Shown: in pieces, positions 1 through 6,168 of the stretch
Position numbering within the stretch: position 1 is the first letter of the stretch
Layout: each line of letters opens with the position of its first letter
Assembly: GCA_018901615.1 (NCBI GenBank)
Contig: JAHIEN010000128.1
Span: 1-16,028, forward strand
DNA from: Candidatus Omnitrophota bacterium
GTDB lineage: Bacteria; Omnitrophota; Gorgyraeia; Gorgyraeales; Gorgyraeaceae
Length of the DNA stretch: 16,028 nucleotides
Direction of reading: 5' to 3'
The notes under the pieces: model-generated
Seen by the model: only the letters and a program-made list of their open reading frames with translations
Database searches by the model: none
Told to the model about the DNA's origin: nothing
Position numbers and translations under genes: made by a program

Positions 1-999
1 ATAAGAAAGATACGCAGGGCTATATTGAAAAATTCTACAGTCCCCGTGGGCACTGTTCCTGTGTATCAGGCAGCGATAGAGGCGTGCGGCAAAAAAGGAA
101 AGATCTCCCTGATGACAAAAGATGACATCCTGTCAGTATTAGAGGAGCAGGCTCAGGATGGCGTGGATTTTTTTACGGTCCACTGCGGCGTAACACAGGA
201 CATATTGAGCCGTCTGAGAAGAAAAAAAAGGCTTATAGAAATAGTCTCAAGGGGCGGCGCTTTTCTCGCGGAATGGATGATATTAAATAAAAAAGAAAAC
301 CCTTTTTACGAGTATTTTGATGACGTGGTCAAGATCGCGAAAAAATACGACATAACGCTCAGTCTTGGAGACGGAATGAGGCCAGGCACGATCGTAGACG
401 CTACAGACAGGCCTCAGATCCAGGAGCTGATCATTCTCGGTGAGCTGGCGGAAAAGGCCAGAAAAAATAATGTCCAGGTGATCATTGAGGGGCCCGGGCA
501 CGTACCGATAGACCAGATAGAGTCGAATGTCCTGATACAAAAAAAGATCTGCAATAACGCGCCTTTTTATGTCCTGGGGCCTCTTGTGACAGACATCGCG
601 CCAGGATACGATCATATAGTCGGGGCTATTGGAGGAGCAATAGCAGGCGCTTATGGAGCTGATTTTTTGTGCTATGTAACTCCATCCGAACATCTGAGGA
701 TACCTGACGAAAACGATGTTAAAGATGGCGTTATCGCCTCGAGGATAGCTGCTCACGCGGCTGATATAGCGAAACGAGTACCAGGCGCCATGGATAAGGA
801 TAGAAGGATGTCGACTTATCGCGCGCAGCGTGACTGGAAGGCGCAGATAAAAGAATCAATAGACCCCGCGAAGGCAGCCATGTATAGAAAATCAGCCATG
901 CCAAAAAAAAGGGATGTGTGTACCATGTGCAGCGATTACTGTTCGATGAAAATAATGGAGCTCACCCGGACTTCCGCCAAAGGCGGAGCGGAATACTGA
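1..999 (+). CDS. thiC: Phosphomethylpyrimidine synthase ThiC, 5'-truncated by the window edge
   Basis: ThiC is a radical-SAM [4Fe-4S] enzyme that rearranges aminoimidazole ribotide into the HMP-P pyrimidine of thiamine. The reading frame is open from base 1 (I-R-R-A-I-L-K-N-S-T-V-P-V-G-T-V-P), which is internal ThiC sequence, so the TTG at 25 is not the start and the N-terminal part lies outside the window. Visible family motifs are VPVGTVPVYQA (about 43-75), EGPGHVP (about 487-507), SEHLRIPDENDV (about 685-720) and IAAHAADIAK (about 745-775). The cluster-binding cysteines come near the end as C-T-M-C-S-D-Y-C (919-942), a CX2CX3C spacing rather than the CX2CX4C of E. coli ThiC. I recall the shorter form from archaeal and thermophile ThiC. 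The last residues, S-A-K-G-G-A-E-Y, include a palindromic repeat (973-987). A BzaF-type paralogue (benzimidazole synthesis) cannot be fully excluded without the N-terminus. Confidence 0.95.
   Translation: MRKIRRAILKNSTVPVGTVPVYQAAIEACGKKGKISLMTKDDILSVLEEQAQDGVDFFTVHCGVTQDILSRLRRKKRLIEIVSRGGAFLAEWMILNKKENPFYEYFDDVVKIAKKYDITLSLGDGMRPGTIVDATDRPQIQELIILGELAEKARKNNVQVIIEGPGHVPIDQIESNVLIQKKICNNAPFYVLGPLVTDIAPGYDHIVGAIGGAIAGAYGADFLCYVTPSEHLRIPDENDVKDGVIASRIAAHAADIAKRVPGAMDKDRRMSTYRAQRDWKAQIKESIDPAKAAMYRKSAMPKKRDVCTMCSDYCSMKIMELTRTSAKGGAEY
973..987. repeat. TCCGCC-N3-GGCGGA hairpin repeat, copy 1 (inside thiC)
   Basis: A perfect 6-bp inverted repeat with an AAA spacer. It matches the stem of the copies at 2096-2110 and 13286-13300. 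Here it is translated as S-A-K-G-G and lies four codons before the thiC stop. Confidence 0.75.
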
Positions 1000-1011
1000 G
1001 CGGCCATGCCT

Positions 1012-1023
1012 ATCCGCGCGGAT
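1012..1023. repeat. 12-bp perfect palindrome in the thiC-pfkB gap
   Basis: ATCCGCGCGGAT is self-complementary. It is nested inside a weaker outer stem (GCGGC at 1000-1004 with GCCGC at 1029-1033), so the 57-nt spacer after thiC can fold into a branched hairpin. No T-run follows, so I do not call a terminator. It could be an RNA-end or processing structure, or a decayed member of the GC-rich repeat family. Confidence 0.4.
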
Positions 1024-1056
1024 TTCTAGCCGCGAATGTATAAAGAGGCGCTTTAG

Positions 1057-1962
1057 ATGAAAAAGATACTAGTAATCGGTTCTGTAGCGCTTGATACCAT
1101 AACTACCCCGACGGGTAGTTCCAAAGAAGTGCTCGGAGGCTCAGCGACTTATTTCTCCATAAGCGCCAGTTTTTTTACGCAGGTAAACCTGGTGGCCACT
1201 GTGGGTAGAGACTTCCCAGATAAACACCGGTCTCTTATAAGATCCTTTGGCGTAGACATTAAAGGCCTGGAAGCAAAAGAAGGCAGGACATTCAGGTGGG
1301 AAGGTTCTTACGTGGATGACCTGAACTGCGCAAAGACCATAGAGACGCAACTGAATGTATTTGCTGACTTCAGGCCAAAGATACCCGAGGGATACAAAAA
1401 CAGCAGATTTATATTCCTGGCTAATATCGATCCTGATCTGCAGCTTTTTATACTGAAACAGTTTAAGGATAACAGATTTATCGGGTGCGATTCCATGAAC
1501 TATTGGATCCAGAACAAGGGTCCCGCGCTGAAAAGACTTATGAAGAAAGCAACCTTTGTATTCTTAAACGACGCGGAGGCAAGGTTATTTTCAGGCGAGT
1601 CCAATATAATGAAAGCAGGTAAGTATCTTCTTTCGCTGGGCCCGCGTTTCGCGATCATAAAGAGGGGGGAGTATGGCGCCATGCTCTTTTCAAAAGACAA
1701 GGCGCTGCTTTTGACCCCAGCGTACTTGCTGGAGACTGTCTGTGATCCTACGGGTGCCGGGGATACCTTTGCAGGAGGGTTCATGGGGTATCTCGCTAGG
1801 TCTGAAAAAATAGATGACATGACTGTACGCAGGGCATTGCTCCATGGCTCTGTAATGGCGTCTTTTACAGTTGAAGACTTCAGCGTAAACAGGTTTCTTA
1901 AGCTGAAAAAGAAAGATATAGAACGAAGATATGACAGTTTCAGGAAATTGACAATGGCGTAG
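1057..1962 (+). CDS. PfkB/ribokinase-family sugar kinase
   Basis: A 301-residue cytoplasmic kinase, expected to transfer phosphate from ATP to a sugar or nucleoside hydroxyl. The N-terminal strand (K-I-L-V-I-G-S-V-A-L-D) and the G-G-S-A-T-Y-F-S motif (residues 27-34) form the substrate side of the fold. The C-terminal PfkB signature D-P-T-G-A-G-D-T-F (230-238) supplies the anion hole and the probable catalytic base Asp236. The ATG at 1057 is supported by AAAGAGG at 1042-1048, 8 nt upstream. It follows thiC by 57 nt in the same direction, so a link to thiamine or nucleoside salvage is possible, but the substrate cannot be read from the sequence. The gene ends with TAG just before a hairpin-rich spacer and the tRNA. 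Confidence 0.9.
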   Translation: MKKILVIGSVALDTITTPTGSSKEVLGGSATYFSISASFFTQVNLVATVGRDFPDKHRSLIRSFGVDIKGLEAKEGRTFRWEGSYVDDLNCAKTIETQLNVFADFRPKIPEGYKNSRFIFLANIDPDLQLFILKQFKDNRFIGCDSMNYWIQNKGPALKRLMKKATFVFLNDAEARLFSGESNIMKAGKYLLSLGPRFAIIKRGEYGAMLFSKDKALLLTPAYLLETVCDPTGAGDTFAGGFMGYLARSEKIDDMTVRRALLHGSVMASFTVEDFSVNRFLKLKKKDIERRYDSFRKLTMA

Positions 1963-1982
1963 AGGACAAAGGTCCTTTGCCA

Positions 1983-2021
1983 GCTAAAATGCTCACGCTT
2001 GTTCGCATTTTTCACGTTAGC
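1983..2021. repeat. Stem-loop repeat directly upstream of tRNA-Gly (loop type CTC..CTTG..TCG)
   Basis: AAAATGC (1986-1992) pairs perfectly with GCATTTT (2005-2011) around a 12-nt loop. An outer GCTAA (1983-1987) can alternatively pair with TTAGC (2017-2021), which overlaps the first two bases of the tRNA. The loop order C-TC...CTTG...TC-G is the same as in the hairpin at 13322-13352, although the stems are unrelated in sequence. Just before it, AGGAC (1963-1967) and GTCCT (1972-1976) form another small hairpin. Confidence 0.5.
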
Positions 2022-2093
2022 GGGTGTGGTTCAATGGTAGAACTCGAGCTTCCCAAGCTCGCAGCGTGGGTTCGATTCCCATCACCCGCTCCA
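2020..2093 (+). tRNA. tRNA-Gly (anticodon CCC), CCA end encoded
   Basis: The acceptor stem GCGGGTG (2020-2026) pairs perfectly with CACCCGC. The D-arm stem GTTC/GAAC encloses AATGGTA. The anticodon stem CGAGC/GCTCG encloses the 7-nt loop TTCCCAA, giving anticodon CCC, which reads GGG. The T-arm stem GTGGG/CCCAT holds the loop TTCGATT. The discriminator is T, and CCA is encoded at 2091-2093. No good -35/-10 pair lies directly upstream, so it may be co-transcribed with the kinase gene. A repeat hairpin lies on each side. Confidence 0.95.
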
Positions 2094-2095
2094 AA

Positions 2096-2110
2096 TCCGC
2101 CGAAGGCGGA
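2096..2110. repeat. TCCGCC-N3-GGCGGA hairpin repeat, copy 2 (just after the tRNA)
   Basis: A perfect 6-bp inverted repeat with a GAA spacer, starting 3 nt after the tRNA CCA. The bases that follow, CGAAG, give GGCGGACGAAG, which also occurs in copy 3 read on the minus strand (13295 down to 13281). The repeat unit is therefore larger than the stem and has a direction. Confidence 0.75.
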
Positions 2111-2121
2111 CGAAGAACCAT

Positions 2122-2433
2122 ATGGGCATAAGAAAAATTATAAATAAATTTTCTGTGGGAAAGCAAAAAAATGCATTCTACGCAGTGGTAAAATGTTCTG
2201 ACTGCGGGGAAGAGGTGCGCGTAAGAATAGAGAGTTCGTCAGACTTCCAGGCAGAGTATGATAAGAATAATCCGGAGCATTGTTATACTATAAAAAAAGA
2301 AATAATAGGCAAAAATTGCTACAACCTTATGAAGATATCTCTGGCCCTTACAAGAGAGGCGCGCCTGTTGTTCGCGGACACGCAGGATTGCGAATTCATA
2401 GCATTTAAAAGAGAAACCGAACATGCCACATAA
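2122..2433 (+). CDS. Small conserved protein with four cysteines, function unknown
   Basis: 103 residues. I recognise the style from hypothetical proteins of Chloroflexota and candidate phyla but know no function. It has a CxxC pair, K-C-S-D-C-G-E-E-V (C25, C28), followed by beta-type sequence R-V-R-I-E. Two more cysteines follow at 54 and 66 in the stretch H-C-Y-T-I-K-K-E-I-I-G-K-N-C-Y, so a four-Cys zinc site or zinc-ribbon-like fold is plausible. There is no signal peptide or membrane segment. The ATG at 2122 has only a weak upstream purine stretch. The end overlaps the next gene by 11 bp, which suggests translational coupling to the ATPase. A C90 near the C-terminus is not part of the two pairs. 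Confidence 0.7.
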   Translation: MGIRKIINKFSVGKQKNAFYAVVKCSDCGEEVRVRIESSSDFQAEYDKNNPEHCYTIKKEIIGKNCYNLMKISLALTREARLLFADTQDCEFIAFKRETEHAT

Positions 2434-4042
2434 CAGAACCGATATACTTAATCTGCTCGCGCTTCGAATTAATTCGTTTTCAGAAGGCTATAGGCAGAAT
2501 ATCGCTCTCCTGGGAGAACCCTGTATAGGGAAGACATCCTTGATCAAACAGCTTCTTGATTCCGGGGATATAAAAAAGGAAGCTATCATTACTGTCTATA
2601 TAGAGATAAAAATAGAGCCCTTCGAGTTCTACGCAAAGAGATTTATAAAATCCGCTCTTTTTCAACTACTTCATTCAGACCCCTTGGTAGCGCAACCCCA
2701 TGACGCCGTGGTTTTAATAGAGGACATCGCGAGACAGTATCCAAAGACGGCTGAAGCATGTCAACGCGTGCTGCGCGATATAGAAAGAGGACGGCTTGAT
2801 GAGGCGTACTCTTACATGCTGGACATACCGGCAGCCATATATGAAGAGAGCAAAAAAAGATGCCTCTTGATCCTGGATGAATTTCACAATCTCGGCAATT
2901 TTACCCTCAAGCATGCCTTCGGGACCTTGGCCAAAAAAATAATGATACAGAAAGACACGATGTTTTTTCTTATCAGCTCTAAAAACACCCTGTCGCAGCG
3001 CCTGCTCGCAGAAAAGCTCTCGCTCCTTTTTGGAAATTTTGAAAAGATATTCATGCCGTCTTTTGACACCGGCATGAGCAGAACTTTTCTTCAGGGTATT
3101 TTAAAAAATATATCTCTACCGCAAGTTTATATGGACTTTATAGCTTCGTTTACAGGCAACAAACCGTTTTATATGCGTGTGATATGCGATGAGATAGAAA
3201 GGGCTGTATTTTCAGGCAAGGTCGACCGGGATAACTACCCTGCTCTTATAGAGTACGCCTTTACCGCTTCGGTATTCAGAAAAAATGGCGTTTTGAACAA
3301 TCTTTTCTCCAGTTTTTTCTTTAAGATATCAGATGGAAAGTTCCTGTCGTGTTCAGCCGCTGCTCTTATCGCGCTTTCATCAGAAAATAAAAAACAGCAT
3401 GAGATTACAAAGTCAGCAAGGTTGCAGAGCCGCGACTGCTCCAAGATATTGAACAGGCTTGTGGAAATGGATATAATAGTACGAAACGGGTCTCTTTATA
3501 GATTCAGAGAAAGGCTCTTTGCTTTCTGGCTCAAATCTGTATATATGAAAAGGATCATGTCTTTTAGCATAGACGAGACTGTTGAAGAGAATTGCTTCGA
3601 AAAAGAGATAGCAGGCCATCTTAACGCCTTCTTGATAGAATTTGAAAAAGAGTTATTCTCAAGGATTACAGACCTGTTCAAATTGTTTAAAAACGATGTG
3701 ATACAGCTGAATGGGCGGCGTCACAAATTTATTTCGTTCAACTCTGTCCAACGACTCGAAAATAACTTGTGTAACGGGGCAAGTTTTACAGCGACAAACG
3801 ACAAGCTTAACTGGCTGTGCACTGTAAAAAAAGAACCTGTTACAGAAAGCGATGTATCTAATCTTGTAAATACCTCCAGGAAGAAAAAAGACAAGGTCAC
3901 TATAAACAGAAATATAGTAATAGCCCTGGCAGGTATAAACGAAAACGCTTATTTAATGGCCAAAGAGGCTAAGTTCTGGGTCTGGGACCTGGACAGCCTT
4001 AATATCCTAATGGAGTTGTACGGTAAACCGCATATATACTGA
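2423..4042 (+). CDS. AAA+/STAND-like ATPase of the archaeal-ATPase (DUF234-related) type
   Basis: 539 residues. Walker A is G-E-P-C-I-G-K-T-S (31-39) and Walker B is L-L-I-L-D-E-F-H (148-155). The hydrophobic stretch M-F-F-L-I-S-S (180-186) fits a sensor-1 strand. A winged-helix-like region covers about 305-373 (E-I-T-K-S-A-R-L-Q, K-I-L-N-R-L-V-E-M-D-I-I). The C-terminal 130 residues have the feel of the PD-(D/E)XK-like domain common in this family (K-L-N-W-L-C-T-V-K-K near 461-470), but I cannot confirm nuclease residues. Proteins of this type are abundant in archaea and in Omnitrophica and other candidate phyla, and their roles are mostly unknown. It starts inside the preceding small gene and is followed 7 nt later by the phosphodiesterase. 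Confidence is high for the ATPase class and low for any role. Confidence 0.85.
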   Translation: MPHNRTDILNLLALRINSFSEGYRQNIALLGEPCIGKTSLIKQLLDSGDIKKEAIITVYIEIKIEPFEFYAKRFIKSALFQLLHSDPLVAQPHDAVVLIEDIARQYPKTAEACQRVLRDIERGRLDEAYSYMLDIPAAIYEESKKRCLLILDEFHNLGNFTLKHAFGTLAKKIMIQKDTMFFLISSKNTLSQRLLAEKLSLLFGNFEKIFMPSFDTGMSRTFLQGILKNISLPQVYMDFIASFTGNKPFYMRVICDEIERAVFSGKVDRDNYPALIEYAFTASVFRKNGVLNNLFSSFFFKISDGKFLSCSAAALIALSSENKKQHEITKSARLQSRDCSKILNRLVEMDIIVRNGSLYRFRERLFAFWLKSVYMKRIMSFSIDETVEENCFEKEIAGHLNAFLIEFEKELFSRITDLFKLFKNDVIQLNGRRHKFISFNSVQRLENNLCNGASFTATNDKLNWLCTVKKEPVTESDVSNLVNTSRKKKDKVTINRNIVIALAGINENAYLMAKEAKFWVWDLDSLNILMELYGKPHIY

Positions 4043-4049
4043 TCCTGAT

Positions 4050-4538
4050 ATGAAAATAGGCGTAATATCGGATACCCATATTCCTGTTAACTGCTGCGAC
4101 TTGCCGCCTGAATTGATCGATTCTCTGAAGGGCTGCGACCTTATAGTCCATGCAGGCGACCTTATTGACCTCTGTATACTTGAAGAGCTGAAAAAGGTCT
4201 CAAAGGTAGAGGCTGTCTGCGGCAATATGGATCTCCTGAAGGTCCAGGAGGTCTTGAAAAAGAAGAAGACTTTAGAGGTAGCTGGAAAAAAGATATGCCT
4301 TATGCATGGATACGGCAACCCTAGCATGCTTATCTCTATCATGAAAGAGGAATTTTTTAGCCAGAAGCCTGATATAATAATATTCGGGCATTCGCATGTG
4401 CCTATGAACGAATATATAGACGGCGTTCTTTTTTTTAATCCCGGCAGCGCCACAGACACTGTCTTTGCTCCTTACAGGTCATACGGCATAATTGAAATAG
4501 AAAATGGCGAAGTAAAAGCGGAGATATATAAACTATAA
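4050..4538 (+). CDS. YfcE/MJ0936-type metallophosphoesterase
   Basis: 162 residues, the usual length for this compact calcineurin-like family, which hydrolyses phosphodiesters in vitro with Mn2+ or similar dinuclear metals. The expected metal ligands are visible: D8 and H10 (S-D-T-H), D37 (A-G-D-L), N59 (G-N-M-D), H86 (M-H-G), and H114 and H116 (G-H-S-H). F-F-N-P-G-S (128-133) is the conserved motif near the end. There is no signal peptide, so it is cytoplasmic. It begins 7 nt after the ATPase stop and lacks a clear Shine-Dalgarno. The physiological substrate is unknown for most members. Confidence 0.93.
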   Translation: MKIGVISDTHIPVNCCDLPPELIDSLKGCDLIVHAGDLIDLCILEELKKVSKVEAVCGNMDLLKVQEVLKKKKTLEVAGKKICLMHGYGNPSMLISIMKEEFFSQKPDIIIFGHSHVPMNEYIDGVLFFNPGSATDTVFAPYRSYGIIEIENGEVKAEIYKL

Positions 4539-4558
4539 ATACCACGGAAAGGTGTCTC

Positions 4559-5020
4559 ATGAATCGACTATGGGCTCCATGGAGAAGTAAATTTGTAAGC
4601 GGCAAGAAAAAAAAGCAGTGCATATTCTGCATCAAAAAAAACAGGGACAAGGAAACCTATATTGTTAAAAAATCTAAATTCTCATTTGCCATGTTAAACA
4701 TATACCCTTATAATAATGGTCATGTTATGGCCTGCCCTTACAGGCATATAAAAGACCTGAAAGGGTTAAGCGATAAAGAGCTTCTTGATATAATGAAACT
4801 TGTCCAGGATATGCAGCGTCTGCTTGAAAAGAAACTAAGGCCTCACGGGTTCAATATCGGGATCAATACAGGCGCCGCAGCAGGGGCGGGATACAAAGAC
4901 CATGTCCATATACATATAGTGCCAAGATGGAATGGGGACACGAATTTTATGCCTGTTACAAGCGGCACCAAGGTGCTGCCGCAGTCTCTCAGGAAATTAT
5001 ATGAGTTGTTGACATGCTGA
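4559..5020 (+). CDS. HIT-family nucleotide hydrolase/phosphorylase (Ap4A type)
   Basis: 153 residues. The histidine triad is H115-V-H117-I-H119 in D-H-V-H-I-H-I-V-P-R-W-N-G-D, the pattern of bacterial diadenosine-polyphosphate-cleaving HIT proteins. The N-terminus R-L-W-A-P-W-R-S and the pair C21-x-x-C24 (C-I-F-C) are also typical. N-I-Y-P-Y-N-N-G-H (47-55) completes the nucleotide-binding core. The ATG at 4559 is preceded by GGAAAGGTG. The 3' end overlaps the dGTPase-like gene by 7 bp (ATGCTGA), so the two are probably co-translated. A role in clearing Ap4A or related nucleotides fits its neighbour, which also acts on nucleotides. Confidence 0.93.
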   Translation: MNRLWAPWRSKFVSGKKKKQCIFCIKKNRDKETYIVKKSKFSFAMLNIYPYNNGHVMACPYRHIKDLKGLSDKELLDIMKLVQDMQRLLEKKLRPHGFNIGINTGAAAGAGYKDHVHIHIVPRWNGDTNFMPVTSGTKVLPQSLRKLYELLTC

Positions 5021-6168
5021 TACGTAAAGACATCGAAGAAAGAGAAAATAAGCTCCTTGCCGCTTATGCCATGCGCAGTAAGGACACAAAAGGCAGAAGG
5101 TATCCTGAGACAGAGCCAAAATACAGGTCCTGCTACCAGAGAGACAGGGACAGGGTCATACACAGCGCGGCATTTCGTAAGCTCGAATACAAGACACAGG
5201 TCTTTGTAAACCACGAAGGCGATTATTACAGGACAAGGCTTACTCATACTCTAGAGGTCAGCCAGATCGCAAGGTCTATTGCCAGGAGTATGGCGTTAAA
5301 CGAGGACCTGGTAGAAGCCATTGCCTTATCTCATGATATAGGACATCCGCCATTTGGACACGCGGGCGAAGAAACCCTGAGCAATCTGATGAAAGACAAA
5401 GGCGGTTTTGACCATAATATGCAGGGGCTCAGAGTAGTAGACGAGCTCGAAGAGAGGTATCCGAAATTTTCCGGCTTGAATCTTACCTGGGAGGTCAGGG
5501 AAGGCATCAACAAGCATACCACGATGTTTGACAAGGCAGAAAGACTGGTGGAGCTGGAGCCTGAACTATCGCCTACGCTGGAGACTCAGGTCGTGGACGC
5601 AGCGGATGAGATAGCCTATGATAATCATGACATAGACGACGGTCTTACTTCCGAACTCATAGATGAGAAGCAATTGTCCAAACTGGAATTGTGGCAGGAC
5701 GCAAGCCTTGAGGTAAAAAAAAGGGGCTCGAACTTGTCTGATAAGATAAGAAGATATCAGATCATCCGGACTTTAATAGACCAGCAGATAAAGGATTTAC
5801 TGAATGCGTCTGAAAAAAATATAAAAAAGAAGGAGATAAAAAAATTAACTGATGTAAGGAAGTATCCGGAAAAACTCATATCTTTTTCAGAGAACATGAA
5901 AACCAGGCGTTCTGAATTCAGGTCCTTTCTCATGAAAAACCTTTATAACAATTTCAGGGTGATCCGCATGTCAGATAAGGCCAGGAGGTTTATTATTGAC
6001 CTCTTCAGTGTGTACATAAAAAAGCCTGAACAGCTTCCGCCTTCTGACCAGGGCAAAATAAAACGATATGAGATCCACAGGGTAGTCTGCGACTACATAG
6101 CGGGTATGACAGACAGATATGCCCTGAACGAGTATAAGAAATTATTTGACCCTTATGAGCGAGTATAA
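5014..6168 (+). CDS. dGTPase-like HD-domain deoxynucleotide triphosphohydrolase
   Basis: 384 residues, in the range of the shorter dGTPase-like family. Members release inorganic triphosphate from dNTPs. The N-terminal motif R-D-R-V-I-H-S-A-A-F-R-K-L-E-Y-K-T-Q-V (45-63) is diagnostic. The HD metal ligands are H78 (R-L-T-H-T-L-E-V), H107 and D108 (L-S-H-D-I-G-H-P-P-F-G-H), and a later Asp in A-D-E-I-A-Y-D (197-203). The C-terminal region has the usual R-Y-E-I-H-R-V-V-C-D-Y-I-A-G-M-T-D segment (about 348-364). It overlaps the HIT gene by 7 bp and the following sensor gene by 14 bp. Substrate specificity (dGTP only or all dNTPs) cannot be read from the sequence. Confidence 0.94.
   Translation: MLIRKDIEERENKLLAAYAMRSKDTKGRRYPETEPKYRSCYQRDRDRVIHSAAFRKLEYKTQVFVNHEGDYYRTRLTHTLEVSQIARSIARSMALNEDLVEAIALSHDIGHPPFGHAGEETLSNLMKDKGGFDHNMQGLRVVDELEERYPKFSGLNLTWEVREGINKHTTMFDKAERLVELEPELSPTLETQVVDAADEIAYDNHDIDDGLTSELIDEKQLSKLELWQDASLEVKKRGSNLSDKIRRYQIIRTLIDQQIKDLLNASEKNIKKKEIKKLTDVRKYPEKLISFSENMKTRRSEFRSFLMKNLYNNFRVIRMSDKARRFIIDLFSVYIKKPEQLPPSDQGKIKRYEIHRVVCDYIAGMTDRYALNEYKKLFDPYERV

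Noticed and set aside
1948..1990. TTGACA (1948-1953) and TAAAAT (1985-1990) as a tRNA promoter
   Set aside because: The spacing is 31 bp, far too long, and each box lacks a partner at 16-18 bp.
4035..4050. TATACT at 4035-4040 as a leaderless promoter for the phosphodiesterase gene
   Set aside because: The distance to the ATG fits, but the position 17 bp upstream has no resemblance to a -35 box, and the gene is only 7 nt from the ATPase stop.
6146..6154. TTG at 6146 as the start of the PocR/GAF/HD-GYP gene
   Set aside because: It adds only three residues, increases the overlap with the dGTPase-like gene, and has no ribosome-binding site. The ATG at 6155 is simpler.
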